From: Odobenus rosmarus divergens
Lineage: Eukaryota > Chordata > Mammalia > Carnivora > Odobenidae
Length of the DNA: 64,000 bases
Direction of reading: 5' to 3'
Assembly: GCF_000321225.1 (NCBI RefSeq)
Contig: NW_004450582.1
Location: 2,140,654-2,204,653, forward strand
Positions 20,801 to 33,879 of this stretch are shown here, in pieces (positions within the stretch are counted from its first letter, which is position 1; every line of letters starts with the position of its first letter). The notes under the pieces were generated by a model. The model saw only the letters and a program-made list of their open reading frames with translations, ran no database searches and was not told where the DNA came from. A program made the position numbers and the translations under genes.

Positions 20801-23323
20801 TGTTAATCCTTATGCCATTTAAGCTTCCTCCCTCTTATACTTCACTGACACTTCCATGATTTTTCAGGCTCTTTTCTTCAAGCCCAGTAATTTCTATGTT
20901 AAATATAGATATGCTATTTGTTTGTTGTCTGCCTCACATACAGAAATCTTTTAAGTGAACAGATATCCGCAAAGGAGGCAAAGCCAGTTTGATGAAGTCC
21001 AACTCTGTCCCCTGTTTAGACCTCCATATTTTCATCCTTATCTTCTATTCATCTTTCCTGAGCTTCTAACCTAGGTCCTTAACCCTCTCCATCCTTCACC
21101 ATGCTTTTCACAAGTTCCATTTGGGGAATTTCTTGTTCTTCATCTGCGTATACCATTTCAGGAATCCTTCAACTTGAACAGGGAGAATTTGAAACTTGTA
21201 TCTCAACCGCTGTCATCTGTGACTCCCTTTTTAAAGTTAAACTCAAGTTTCCATCAGCAGCACCACACACATTATATAGCAATAAATAACACCAAGAAGA
21301 TTGATACCAGAAACTTGATCAACTTCCATTTTCTCATAATAAAATCCAAACCTCTTGCCTCATTGTTACCATTCCTGCTAATTTCATGTTTATGTTGCAG
21401 TTGACCCTTAAAGCTTTCTCTCTAAAATTTTGCCAAGAATTCTCACTAGCTCCCACATTCCCATCATCAATGTGATTGTATTTTCTTTCCAGACAAATCT
21501 ACAGCTTTGTACTTTGTTTTGTTGACTTAGCTTCTGCTTCCCTGGCAAACACCTTAAACACTCTTGCTTTATAGTTCACTGGGATGTTGTGGGTGCTAGC
21601 TGTAAATGGGCTTGGCTTCTTTCTCATGTCTATTTTACACCCTTACTTATCAGGGTCATTTAATCACTGTCTAGATCTCTGAGAATTTAAAAGCCTATAA
21701 AGATGTTTGAGACCTGAGAGAAAAGAATCTTGGCTCTGAAATACAAAAATAAAATAAAATAACTGTAAAGTCAAAACTGATACTTTATATTTTATTCCAA
21801 TAGCAAAACTATAAGAGGTCTTTCAAGTTTTAAAAGGAAAATGATACGTGTGCAATGTGGTTCCGTTTAATACACTTGATATGTTGTGTCTTTGGGCAAC
21901 CAATTTTTGCAATCTTGAAGGATTAAGAAGACTTTTTTATCCCCTTGATCTTCTTATCACTTTAAATCCAATCCTATTTCATCAGGCATTTGTTCATCCT
22001 TCAAATAATTTTGCCAAATTTTAAACATTTGACAAATTAATTTTTCCTCATATATATAACATGAAAAGGAATATCTACCACTCTACATTTCGGAACTTCT
22101 GTTTCTTTCTTTCAAATATATCCTGGCTCACTGTAAATATACTTCAGGCAATAAAGAAGTATATCTAAATAAAAGTAGTAGACTTCCAAAAATTTGTTTT
22201 AGGGATAATTTCTAAACCGCATCTAGCCATATCATCATTTCTTGGATACAGTTGAAATCTCTTCCCACTAACATTTTTTTCTAATATAGTAAACCTGGCA
22301 TATGCTTAAGTTTTTCAATTAACTTCAATTCAATTAAATACAATTTTAATTGAAGTGAGAAAAGAAATACCTACTGTGCACAGAAGTGGCACAGAGGATT
22401 AATCAATTCTGCTATTTAGAGAACGGCATTTGGAATAACAATAACTAACAGATGTTGAGGACTGAGTGTGTGATAAGCACTTTCTAATGCCATTTTCTAA
22501 TTTAATTAACCCAAACTTCTCCACACTGGAATCTGCAAAGTTCACAGCAACAGTAGTAACTTAATTTTTACTTGTTGTTGCTCCCGTGTTTCTAAAAATT
22601 GCTGGGCACATCTTGCATATTGTCCAGTAAGCCTACTTGTGCTGTGTATTGCTACAGGCCCACAGTGCATGAGGGCCCCCGGGGGGTCCTGCCCTCTGGC
22701 AGGTGCAATTTGCTAATACACAGAAGTCCCCGTCTGGGTGCTGCCACAGCTCCAACAGGCCCTGACACAACCATGCAGGATCCTCAGAGTGCCAGAACAG
22801 TGTGCCCACCTTTGACCAAGTGGGGAATAGCATCCCTCTCCGTTACGTGATGGAGTTTATTACGGGGCCGCTAGGAAATGACATCCGTGACTGAATATTC
22901 TAAGTGTCACATTGCTCTTTCACTTTTTCATCCCAGGGCTTTTTTCTCCCCTGAACTAAAACATGCATTTGTGGGCTGGTCTGGAAACAGATTTGAGTAA
23001 TATGGCCACTAAGCTCTACGGTTCAATGATTGGCAGTGTCCCTGAGAATAAGTTACCTCCAATGTGGCTCTTCAACACCAGGTAAGTGGATATTGTTTGG
23101 GCAAACCCCATCAATCATCTGGCACATCGATCCATGGCCAAATTCCAACAAAGGTTGCCACTCAGGCTTATTGTGTAGAAGAGAAATTAAATTTATTTTA
23201 GAAATGAGAAAAACAAAGATCAGCAAATTTAGGTAATCTGCCCAAGTTCATATGCTTAGGAAATAGCCAAAACAAGATTCAAAATCCAGCTCCAAGTTTT
23301 GTGGGTTTTGGGGGGTTTTGTTT
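20801..23323. other. Intergenic DNA, mostly unassigned, with two MIR-like pieces
   Basis: MIR-like sequence at about 22430-22560 (AGTGTGTGATAAGCACTTTC) and 23190-23290 (CAAGTTCATATGCTTAGGAA). A GC-richer patch with several CpGs at 22660-22880 and a non-repetitive stretch at 22980-23180 could be conserved non-coding DNA. Short opposed open frames at 22599-22850 are shadows of this composition. Confidence 0.4.
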
Positions 23324-23340
23324 AAGAATATCAAACTACT

Positions 23341-23545
23341 GGGCGCCTGGGTGGCTCAGTTGGTTAGGCAACTGCCTTCAACTCAGGTCATGATCCTGGA
23401 GTCCCGGGATCGAGTCCCGCATTGGGCTCCCTGCTCAGCAGAGAGTCTGCTTCTCCCTCTGACCTCCCCCCTCTCATGTACACTCTCTCTCTTTCTCTCT
23501 CTCAAATAAATAAATAAATAAATAAATAATCTTAAAAAAAAAAAA
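23341..23545 (+). mobile_element. CAN SINE, young subfamily
   Basis: Sense copy with GGGCGCCTGGGTGGCTCAGT, CCTGGAGTCCCGGGATCGAG and a long (AAAT)n A-tail. Perfect 17-bp TSD aagaatatcaaactact at 23324-23340 and 23546-23562. Near-identity to the copies at 40598 and 56941 suggests recent activity. Confidence 0.97.
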
Positions 23546-23562
23546 AAGAATATCAAACTACT

Positions 23563-24618
23563 TCCTGGAACTCAGAGAAGCTCTTCTTTGCTTCAGATAT
23601 ACCATTCTGTTCTTTAAATGCCTTTCCTGCCTTTCCAACCACCTGCTAAGGAGGCATCCATAAATAAAACCAGCAATCTCTGTTCATGAGGAGTTTACAC
23701 TTCAGGGAACTGATCACTGTCTTCTTTCCTTCTTTCCCAAGCTATTATTTTAACCCATATGACAATGAGGAAGTAATCCTTCAGCCACCCCAGGTAGGAA
23801 AAGCAAGAGTAATACTTGACTTCTCTATAGGGAAATACAGAGCTCCTTTTTCAGGACTGAAACATCAGCCCAACTAACCCCTCTTTGGCAGCTTAGGAAA
23901 TGGACTGTGCCTTTTTTTGTCTGTTGTGTTTGAGGTAAGAGAAGACAAATCAAGCTATTTCTGGAACGTAGACAACGTTGTTACAGCTGAACCACACCAC
24001 TGTGAACTCCAACGCTGACTTCCTGTAGTATACAAACACAGCCACCTGGACGGAGGGGCTAACCAGAGAGTCACTAGGGAACTTAACAGATTTCTAACCA
24101 CCCCTGGCAAGTGTATAACAATCACCTACTCCAGCCCTTCCTGAGCACAGAGGAATACTGTACAAAATGGGCTTGGGAAGGTGGGAGAGGAACACACTGC
24201 TCAAGGATTAAACAGAGTTTCTCTTAGAATGGGGAAGGGGGAAGACTCCAGGAAAGGACTATGATAAGGAAAAGAAACGAATTTGCAGCCTGACACATCT
24301 CAGGCACTGGTGCTAACTTGGGATACATAGCCCTCGTCTGCGATAGTGATTCAGGGATCAGGAGGGTCACCCTTCCTTGTGATCTAGATAAGATTACTTT
24401 GAATTTCATTCCATACTAGTAGAAAGTCTAAAAATCCTCCCCAATATTTCGTTAAATCCTGACGTCTTGAGTTATCATGATCATCTCTGACTTCAGACTC
24501 CTGCATCTGCGAATCATCTAGCCATCCTGTTTCCGTTCTTACCCTATCAGTCTGGATGCATCCGAGCACCTTTCCGTAATTCCCACCAATATGGCACAGA
24601 TTTGACTGAAGGTTTAGG
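23563..24618. other. Intergenic DNA, nothing recognised
   Basis: No repeat or gene recognised. The open frames at 23686-23877 and 24224-24569 have no family resemblance. Confidence 0.45.
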
Positions 24619-24635
24619 AAGAGTTAACCAGTTTT

Positions 24636-24833
24636 TTTTTTTTTTTTGAAGATTTTATTTATTTGTTTGATAGAAACACAGCGAGAGACGGAACACAATC
24701 AGGGGGAGTGGGAGAGGGAGAAGCAGGCTTCCCGCGGAGCAGGGAGCCCGATGCGGGGCTCGATCCCAGGACCCTGGGATCATGACCTGAGCTGACAGCA
24801 GACGCTTAACGACTGAGCCACCCAGGTGCCCCC
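24636..24833 (-). mobile_element. CAN SINE
   Basis: Antisense copy with T-run, CCCGATGCGGGGCTCGATCC and head CCACCCAGGTGCCCC. TSD aagagttaaccagtttt at 24619-24635 and aagaattaaccagtttt at 24834-24850. Confidence 0.96.
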
Positions 24834-24850
24834 AAGAATTAACCAGTTTT

Positions 24851-25934
24851 ATCAGTTTTAAATTCCCACTAGAATACAGTTCTCACAAAGGCAGACATTT
24901 GATCATGCGTGCAATAGCTCCAATGCTGAAAAGAATGAGAGAATGCTCAGTGAGTATCAGCTGTAGGGATAAAGTGAGGCATCTTTTCCTCAAGGAAAAT
25001 ATAAGCAACCCCTGTTTATTTTATACATCTTTGTTCTTAAAAGTCTTCAGCCCCATCCCACTAGGCCTTTTTCACTGGCCATTTTTTTTCTCTATCACTT
25101 CCAGCCTCTCCGCCACCTTGCTAGCTCCTCTTTCCATCTCTCCTCCTTACTCCCTTCTTCCTGGATTGGCCCTGAGAACTTCAGATTTTTCTCATTTTAT
25201 TATATAAAACAATTTGTATTTCCCTATGCCGAATTCCCAAGGTTTACATATCCAAAACCACTTGAGTACTCAGCAAAACCTCATAGCCTTTTTGCTACCT
25301 GAATCCTTCTGGCGTTATGTTATCCTATGTAAGACTGGAAAGTATTTGCTTTGCAGGGAAAAAAAAAATCAGTGAAGGCAGGATTCATTTAAAAGTATAT
25401 CTTTATACCTTAAATTTTTAATTTTATGTCAAAGCATATACATGTTCTCTTATTTGCCAATTGGTTGACGTTAGGCCAAGGGGTTTTCTTTGTGCAGGAG
25501 TCCCCCTGATCGGAGCTCTGAATCAGCTTTCTGAAGTAAACCAAACCCCTAGAGTATTTTCTATGATTTTCAGTGTTTGCTGTTTGCACACAATTGACAA
25601 ATTCTCTAAAGGCAGATTATTTTTAGGTTTTTTTATGTTATTCCAGTCTTTTATAGCAGTGTTTTATAGCAGTCTTCCCACAGCACTTTTCTTAGTAATT
25701 TGCTTTTAAGATTTCCAACATTTTTCATACGTATTCTTAACAGATTATATAACATTTAATTGAGGACATAGCTTCATAAGTAAATTTGGCAAATTTGAAC
25801 ACAAAAACAAGGGACCCTTGGTAAGCAAAGAACTTCATTACAGGGAGCAGAAGTGCACATGACTGCTGGCTCCCAGCATCCGGTGTTTGTTTCAGTTTGA
25901 GTCTATTCAGTCATCAGTTAAGAAACATGTCACT
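24851..25934. other. Intergenic DNA, nothing recognised
   Basis: CT-rich at 25080-25170 and AT-rich after 25200. A short tandem ttttatagcag(t) doublet lies at about 25650-25670. No gene. Confidence 0.45.
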
Positions 25935-26147
25935 GGGGCGCGTGGGTGGCTCAGACGGTTAAGCATCTGCCTTCGGCTCAGGTCATGATCCCAGATCACG
26001 AGCCCCATAGCGGACTGTCTGCTCGGCGGGGAGCCTGCTTCTCCCTCTGCCTGCCGCTTCTCCCTCTGCCTGCCGCTTCTCCTGCTTGTGCTCTCTCTCT
26101 CTCTCTCTCTATCAAATCAATAAATAAAATTTTTTTTAAAAAAAGGT
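25935..26147 (+). mobile_element. CAN SINE with duplicated CT module
   Basis: Sense copy with GGGGCGCGTGGGTGGCTCAG. The stretch ttctccctctgcctgccgc occurs twice in tandem (about 26038-26076), and the segment between GATCCCAGATC and GAGCCCC is shortened. TSD unclear. Confidence 0.9.
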
Positions 26148-28138
26148 GTTACTGTTGCCATTTCTTTTCAATAAATTCAGATCAGAATTTCTAACTTTGT
26201 ACTTACTAAAAAAAATGTCATGTTTTAGTTCCCTTAGCTGGTAAAATTCCTTTTGAAAACCTCGTTGTTGCATCGCCACTGACATCACAAGACAGAGGAA
26301 TCCTCGGGCTGCTGTGGAGACAGAGATGCAGGGCCCCTTCAGTCCCGAAGGTGAGAAGGAGAGCTTAGCAGGAAGCCTGCAAGAGAGACCCGAAGTGTTG
26401 CTAGAAGCAAAAGGGTGGCACTTGCAAGCAGCTTACTCAGTTACCCCTTCCCATATGGAGTAATTTCTCTTCTTTTCTCCTGTCTTTGAGAGGATTTGTG
26501 TCCTACTGAGGAGTATCTTTAACTCTGCCAACTCCAGTGTTTTATTATTTGCTTTTGACCCTTGAAACTCTCCCAGCAAACCTGCCTCCCTTTAATTATG
26601 ATCTACATGCTAGTAGTTTTAGGATCCGGGAAGGGCTGTTATCTTGGGTCTTCCCATTTGGAAATCTTTTCCTGGCTACGTGCCCTAAGCAGAGGATTCC
26701 CAGAACTGCACGCAGCTTCTGTTTTCATATCTGAATTAAAAGCACCCGGCAGTTTTCTACCTCATTTTCCCCACCACCACCACCACCCCCCGACATAGCT
26801 TTCGTTCACATTTGCAATTTCCAGACCAAACGAACAAAAGCAAAAAGTCGACTCTTTCTTCTACAATAGGAAGTGGCAAGAGCAACAAAATAAGTTAGAA
26901 AACCTCTGCTTGAGTCCCAGCTTGGCCGCCGGATGTGCAACATATAAAACCATTACCTGTAGCAGAGGTTAATGAGCCTTGGGATGGCCATGTGCCTCTC
27001 TTGCGACCTGGTGTTCCAGTCTTCCTGACATCATTCCCCAGGGAACACCCACTCCTGACCCTCTGACCTCTATCAGTCACCCACCACCACCCACCCCACC
27101 CCATAAAATAATCCCAGCATCTTCCTTCTAAATCAAAGCTAAATTCTATGAAGTCAGAGTATCCACCATCCTCCCTGCAGGAGACACCACGATTGAACCC
27201 GCCCTATTCCACATCAACCATCCCACCGGCATGGGCCTTTAGTGTCCCATCTTCTCCAGCATGTTTCATCCCCAGACTGATATGCCACAATCAACAAATG
27301 CCTCAGTATCTTTGATCTCTTCATGGGCTCTTCCGTATACCTCCTGGCTATGCTGGGATTAGGAGGAGCGATATCTTAGGGATGGGGTACATACAGGTGC
27401 AAAGGCCCTGGTGATATTTTGTATCTTAAACTATAACGTAGGTATATGAGGGTTCATTTTATTATTCTTTTAATTTGTATGTATTCATTTCAGACTATGC
27501 CTTTATATGAATTATCTACTTCATAATTTAAGAATTTTTTAAAAAAACCAGCCTGTGTTTCTTTGAGGCAGACACCATCCAGCCATGATACTCTCCATCC
27601 CTTTTGGTCAACCCCTGTTGAGTGCTAAAGGAGTGGTTGTTCTCCCTAATTTATTGTTACATGAATAGATCTTCCCATAATTCTACTCTTTCTGGTTACC
27701 ACTGTATTTCTCTCCTCTGCTTCTGGTAAGAGAAGCATAACTTCCACTTGTTTTCAATAACTGAGTACAGGCTAAGTCAGGGGAACCAGAGAGTTACACC
27801 AGGCAATCGCAATCACTGTCCTATCCCAGGAGGTCTGAAGACAGACTTCTCATAATCACTCACAGGATCTCTCTCAAGTCAGGTCCTGAGCAAGTCCTGC
27901 AATGGGGGATGTAACTCCCAGTGGCAAGGTGTCATCAGCTGGACTAGAGAACCAGTCAAATGACCTGAAGAATGGCTACACTTCAGATTTTATAAAAAGA
28001 AATATTTGGAAGGCATCACTTTGATTGATTGAATTTATCAGCAAACACATATTATATTTGGTGACTTTTACAATGTAAATAGTGTTACCCCTGGGGAAAA
28101 GTTATACTGCTAGTTAACACTTACTTTTCAAAACTTTA
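26148..28138. other. Intergenic DNA with CAC-rich tracts, otherwise unassigned
   Basis: Low-complexity (CAC)n lies at 26772-26790 and a CCACCC-rich stretch at 27078-27102. The rest has no repeat or gene I recognise. 26280-26420 is GC-richer with several CpGs. Confidence 0.45.
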
Positions 28139-28298
28139 AGTTTTTTCCCCGACTTTATTGAGGTATAATTAACAAATAAAAATTGTATGTATTTAAGATT
28201 TCCAACTTGATCTTTTGATATATGTATACATTTTGAAGTAAGCACCACAATCAAGCTAGTTAACATATCCATCACCACACATAATTACCATTTTCTTT

Positions 28299-28301
<3 letters not shown>

Positions 28302-28330
<29 letters not shown>

Positions 28331-28331
28331 G
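28302..28331. repeat. (TG)n microsatellite
   Basis: About 14 TG units inside the L1 3' UTR. Confidence 0.95.
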
Positions 28332-29647
28332 TGAAAACACTTAAAAATTTATCCTCTTAGCACATTTCAAGTATACAATACAATATTGTTAACTATAGTT
28401 ACATTGCTCTACATTAGATCTTCAAGACTTGTTCATGTCCCATTACTGGAACTTTGTATTCCCTGACCAAGAGCTCCTCATTTCCCTCTCCCCTCAGTCC
28501 CTGGCAGATACCATTCTACTCTCTACTTCTATGAGTTTGACTCTTTTAGATTCCACATATAAGTGAGTTCATGTATTTGTCTTTCTGTGTCTCTCTTATT
28601 TCATTCAACATAATGTCCTCTAAGTTCCTCCACACTGTTGCAAATGGCAGGATTTCCTTCTTTCTCATGGCTGAATAATATTCCATTGTGTGGAATATCT
28701 ATCCATATCTGTACATATATAGACACACACATTTTATACATTTATTTATATATAAATATATAATGCAATTATATGTTATAATTATTATAATATAATATAT
28801 ATTTAACTCATTTTACTTATCCATTCATGCATTTGATGGATGGTTTTTGGAGATGATGTGAGGTAAGGGTCCAATTTCATTCTTTGCATGTAGAAATCCA
28901 GTTTTCCCAACACCACTTATTGAAGACATATCCTTTCCCCATTGTATGCTCTTGGCACCCTTGCCAATGACCAATTGATCATAGTGTGTGAATTTATTTC
29001 TGGGTTGTCTGTTCTGTCCCATTGGTCTATAAATATGGTTTTATGCCAGTACCACACTGTTTTGATTACTATGACTTTGTAATATATTTTTAATTCAGAA
29101 TGTATGCCTCCAGTTTTGTTCTTTCTCAAGATTTCTTTAGCTATTCAGAGTCTTCTGTGGTTTCATACAAATTTTAGGATTGTTTTTCTATTTCTTTAAA
29201 GAATGCCAATGGGATTTTGGTAGGGATTGCATTTGCATTGAATCTGTAGATCACGTTGGGTAGTATGGACTTTTTAACAATATTAATTCTTTTAATTCAT
29301 GAACATGGGTTGTCTTTCCATTTATCTGTGTCTCTGTAATTTCCTTCATCAATGTTTTATAATTTCAGTGTACAAATCTTTTACCTCTTGATGTTTATTC
29401 CTAAGTATTTCATTCTTTTGGTTGTTATTATGAGTGGGGTTCTTTCTTAATTTTCTTTTCAGATAATTTCTTATTTGTATATAAAAATGCAACGGATTTT
29501 TGTATGTTGATTTTGAACTCTGCAACTTTACTGAATTTATCTCTTGGTTCTAATGTTTGGTTTGTTTTTTGAGTCTTTAGAGCTTTCTAGAAATATGGTC
29601 ATATCATCTACAAACAGATCATTTTACTTCTTTTCTGATTTGGATGC

Positions 29648-30494
29648 TGTGTAATAATAAATAATAATACACACACACACACACACACAGATAGATTGAT
29701 AGATCTTTACCCCCTGGTTCCTGACACAGAGCTCCTAAATCCTTTGAAATTTCCTGGGTGGTAAGAGTGGCTTTTGTTCTAATGAGGCAGTTCTTTGTGG
29801 GCTTCTGAATAGCTTCAGGATGGGGGCTGATCACCAGACAGACCAAGCAAAGCCATGATTAGGAGCTTGGAACTTTTTTTCCCCAATCCCCATCCTCTGG
29901 GAAGGGGAGAGGGACTAGAGATTGAGGAAATGCACTCGCACTGAACCTTCCATAAAAATCCCCAAACTACAGTGTTAGGAGAGTGCTTGTGTTGGTAAAT
30001 AGATCTACATGCCAACAGGGTGGTGCAACCCAACTCCATGGGGCCAGGAGCTTTTGCACTCAGGACATTTCCAGACCTCTCCTATGTATCTCTTTATCTG
30101 GCTGTTCATCTACATCCTTTATCACATTCTCTGTTATATAATAAATCAGTAAATGTGTTTCCTTGAGTACTATGAGTCATTCTAGCAAGTTACCAAACCC
30201 AAGGGAAGGGTTGTGAGAACCCCAATTTATAGAGAGTTGGTCAGGATTACAAATGACATCTTGGGGCTTATGATTGGTATCTAAAGTTGGGGTAGCAGTC
30301 TTGCTGGGCTGAGCTCTTAAGCTGTGGAATCTAGTGCTATCTTCAGGTAGATAGTGCCAGAATTGAGTTAAATTTTAGGTCACCCATCTGATATCAGAGG
30401 ATTGCTTGATGTGTGGAAAACCTACACATCTGGTGTCAGAATATGGGTGTAGTGTGAGAGTAAAGGAGAAACAGAAGGGAGTTTTTCTTTAATA
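29648..30494 (+). mobile_element. Ancient endogenous retrovirus LTR (ERVL-like) with primer-binding-site remnant
   Basis: The insertion interrupts L1 ORF2 between two copies of gatgc (29643-29647 and 30495-30499). It begins TGTGTAATAA, contains an AATAAA signal at 30140-30145, and its LTR body appears to end in CA at 30428. Two bases later TGGTGTCAGA (30431-30440) matches the kind of tRNA-Leu primer-binding site seen in ERVL elements. About 54 leader bases follow before L1 resumes. A (CA)n run lies at 29671-29690. No viral protein frame is present. Family assignment is from general pattern only. Confidence 0.6.
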
Positions 30495-30721
30495 GATGCC
30501 TTTTCTTTCTTTTTCTTGCCTAATTGCTCTGGCTAGGACTTCCAGTGCTATTTTGAAAGGAAATGGCAAGAGTGGGCACCCTTGCCTTGTACCAGATCTG
30601 CAAGGGAAAAGTTTCAGGTTTTCCCTATTAATTATTTTAGCTGTGAGATTTTCATAGATGGCCTTTATTGGGCTGAGATAAGTTTCCTTTATACCTATTT
30701 TATTGAGAATTTTAATCATGT

Positions 30722-30837
30722 ACTTTTTTTTAAGTAAACTCTACACCCAATGTGGGACTATGGAGCTGTGGGGCTTGAATTCAGGACCCTGAGATCAAGA
30801 GTCACATGTTCTACTGACTGAGCCACCCAGGAGCCCT
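30722..30837 (-). mobile_element. Short carnivore SINE variant nested in L1
   Basis: Antisense ~115-bp form: TAAGTAAACTCTACACCCAA, CAGGACCCTGAGATCAAGAG, TCTACTGACTGAGCCACCCA. Lacks the GA-rich middle of the longer copies. Flanks agaattttaatcatg and agaattgtagtcatg look like a decayed TSD. Confidence 0.85.
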
Positions 30838-32653
30838 AAGAATTGTAGTCATGAATCAATGGACATTGTCATATGCTTTTTCTAAATCTAGTGAGATGAT
30901 CATGTTTTTATTTTTCCTTTCATTTGGTAATATGGTATATCACATTGATTTGAAAATATTGAACTATCCCTGCATCTCAGAGATAAATTTCACTTGATCA
31001 TGGTGTATGATCCTTTCACTGTGCTATTGAATTCAGTTTGCTAGTATTTTATTGAGGATTTTTCATCTGTGTTCATCAGGAATGTTGGCCTGTAATTTTC
31101 TTTTCTGATCTCTTTATCTGGTTTTGGTATTAGGATGATGCTGACTTTGTAAAATGAGTTTGGAAGTGTTCCCTCTTTTTCTGTACTTGAAAGAGTTTAA
31201 GAAGGATTGGTATTCTCCTTTGAATACTTGGTGGAATTTATGCATGAAAACACCTGATCCTGGACTTCTTTGTTGAGGTTTTCAATTACTGATTCAATCT
31301 CCTTATTTGTTATTTGTTTCAGGCTTTTCATTTTTTCTTCATTCAGTTTTGGTAGGTTGTATGTTTCTAGAAGTTTATGCAACTCTTCTAGGTTACCCAG
31401 TTTATTAGTGTTTACAATTGCTTATAATTGTCCCTTCTGATCCTCTTTATTTCTGAGACATCCATTGTAATGTCCACTCTTTCACTTCTTATTTTATTTA
31501 TATGAGTTTTCTTTTTCCCTTAGTTAAGGGTTTGTCTTTTCAAAAAACCAATTTTTGATAAAACAAAAAGTTTTATCTTTTCAAAAAACCAATGATTAGT
31601 TTTGTTGATTTTTTTCTATTCCCTATTTAACTTATTTCTCCTCTAATCTTTATTACTTCTTTCTGTCTGCTAAATTTGGGTTTAGTTTTTTCTTCTAGTT
31701 TCTTGATGTATAAAATTAGATTGTTTATTTGAGATCTTTCTTAATGTAAATGTTTATTGTTATAAATTCCCCCCTTAACACTCCTTCTACTCCATCCCCT
31801 AAGTTTTGGTATGGGTTTGCTTTTCTTTTTTATTTGTCTCAAGATACTCTTTAAATTCTCTTTTGATTTCCACTTTTACCCAAGAGTTGTTTAAGAGTGT
31901 GTTGTTCCATTTCCACAGATTCATGAATTTTCCTTTATTTATTTATCTATTTTTAATTTTTTTGCCATTATTGACATCTAGTTTTATTCCACTGTAGTCA
32001 GAAAAAATTCTTGGAAGAGATTTAATCTTCTTGAAATTGTTAAGACTTGTTTACTGATGTAACATTGATATATCCTAGAAGATGGACCTTGTGCACTTGA
32101 GAAATATATATATTCTTTGCTATTGGATGGAAAGTTCTGTATATGTCTGTTAGATCTATGTGATCTGTAGTATTGTTCAAATCAGCTGTTTTTTCACTGA
32201 TTTTTTTGTCTTGGTATTCTACCCATTATTGTAAGTGGAATATTGAAGTCTTTTACTGTTATTGTATTGTGGTCAATTTGTCAGTTGTCAAATTTTTCCT
32301 TCAGATGTGTTGGTATTTGCTGTATATAGGTAAGTGCTCATGTGTTGAGTGCATATATGTTTTTAATTGTCATATTTCCCTGTTGAATTGACCCTTTTAT
32401 CATTATATAATGTCCTTCTTTGTGTAATTTGTTTGATGTAAGTATAGCCCCCTTCTTTTTCTTGGTTACCATTTGCATGGAATATCTTTTCCTATTTCTT
32501 CACTTTCAGCCCATCTGTGTCTTTAAATCTAAAGTGAATCTCTTGTACATAGCATATTGATGAGTATTAGTGGGGTTTTTTGATCTGTTCAGCCAGCCAC
32601 TCCATGCCTTTTGATTGGTGAGTTTAATGTATTTACATTTAAAGTAATTATTA

Positions 32654-32893
32654 AGAGAGGGAGGCAAACCATAAGAGACTCTTAACTATTAAGAATAAAC
32701 TGAGGGTGGCTGGAGGGGAGGTGGCTGGGGGATGGGCCAAATGGGTGATGGTCATTAAGGAGAACACTTGTTGTGATGAGTACTGGGTGTTATATGTAAG
32801 CTAATCACTAAATTCTACTTCTTCAACCAATATTACACTATGTATTAACTAACTAGAATTTAAATAAAACCTGAAACAAACAAAATAAAGAAA
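32654..32893 (+). mobile_element. L1 3' end, sense, nested in old antisense L1
   Basis: Carnivore L1 3' UTR in sense: CCATAAGAGACTCTTAACTA, GGATGGGCCAAATGGGTGAT, CACTTGTTGTGATGAGTACT, TGGGTGTTATATGTAAG, then an A-rich tail. Flanks taattatta and taattactga suggest a TSD. Confidence 0.88.
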
Positions 32894-33165
32894 GAAGGTA
32901 ATTACTGATATGAGAGGATTTTTTATTGCCATTTTGTTCATAGTTTTCTATTGTTTTGCTCCTGTTTTCTACCTCTCTTCCACTCTTTTTTCTTCTTTGC
33001 TGTTTGATGATTTTTTGTAGTGATTTGCTTTTATTTTTTTTTCTTTTTTTGTATTTATTAACTTTAATTGCATACAAAATCTTATACTTTTACTCTCCTA
33101 TCCCTACATTTTGTGTTCTTATCATCAGAGTGCTTCTTTTTATATCATGAACTCATTAAAAACAG

Positions 33166-33795
33166 GCAGTTCTGTCAGCCGAGGTCAGCATTGGTGAAGA
33201 CTGCAAGCATCCTTGACACCAAAACTACAGCAGCAAGTTCTGCTAGCCTTCTCCTGCTCTCTTTCTACCCCCACAGAGGAAGTCCTGGCCAATGAGATCC
33301 CTCTTGGTGCTGGGGTGTGGGGTGTAGGCACCGAGGCACTGGGGAGGTTGGTGCAGTGGCTCCAGTCCAAGGAGGGTGTACCAGCAGCTCCTTCTCGAAG
33401 GAGACCCAACAGCATGTACCCCAGGCTGCTCTGTCAGCTGGAGTTATTGTCAGCAAAGACTGTAGAGGTCCTCGGTGGCAAAAACTGCAGGTTTTCACAC
33501 CAGTGGTAAGGGCTGCTGGGGTCCTCTTGCTCTCCTTTCCCTGCAGTGAGAGGTCATGGCCAAGGGGATCCCTCTTGGTATGGAGCAGTGCCAGACTGGA
33601 AGATGGAATGACACACATATAATGCTTATAGTTTTCTTATGGGACCATCTTGGTTTTTGTGTTCCACTGGGTTGCCACAGCTTCTTCACTGTACTCCAAA
33701 GATCTCCCAGAGCTATTTTCATCAGTGGGCAGTTGTTAATTTGTTTTCGTGGAGGGATGAAAGCTGGGGCTTCCTAGCCCTCCATCTGTTGACAT
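33166..33795 (-). mobile_element. Probable L1 5' UTR with two diverged tandem units, antisense
   Basis: This GC-richer block directly follows the antisense L1 at 28139-33165. Two diverged units are visible: tctgtcag at 33171 and 33430, and ccctcttggt at 33299 and 33570, a period of about 260-271 bp with CT-rich and CAG-rich motifs in the same order. That organisation resembles L1 5' UTR monomers. The overlapping open frames on both strands here (33213-33845) are by-products and not a gene. Assignment to the same L1 is an inference. Confidence 0.5.
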
Positions 33796-33879
33796 CACTT
33801 GCTTTAAGTTTAAAACATAAATTTTGCCTTACATCAAGTCAGTGATGTAAACAATGACATTATTTGGTCAATCATACTA

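Larger units (their letters stand above)
28139..33165 (-). mobile_element. Old L1M-class LINE, antisense, split by LTR, SINE and L1 insertions
   Basis: The minus strand reads a diverged L1 from its 3' UTR (ACTTTATTGAGGTATAATTA) through ORF2. RT remnants are seen at 28825-29129, 30489-30719 (frame with [20 protein letters not shown]) and 31197-31382. Interrupted by an LTR at 29648-30494, a short SINE at 30722-30837 and a sense L1 tail at 32654-32893. All frames are broken. Confidence 0.85.

Noticed and set aside
33213..33845. Overlapping open frames on both strands suggesting a gene cluster
   Set aside because: Frames overlap on both strands over the same GC-richer block, show no conserved motif, and the DNA has L1 5' UTR-like tandem structure.
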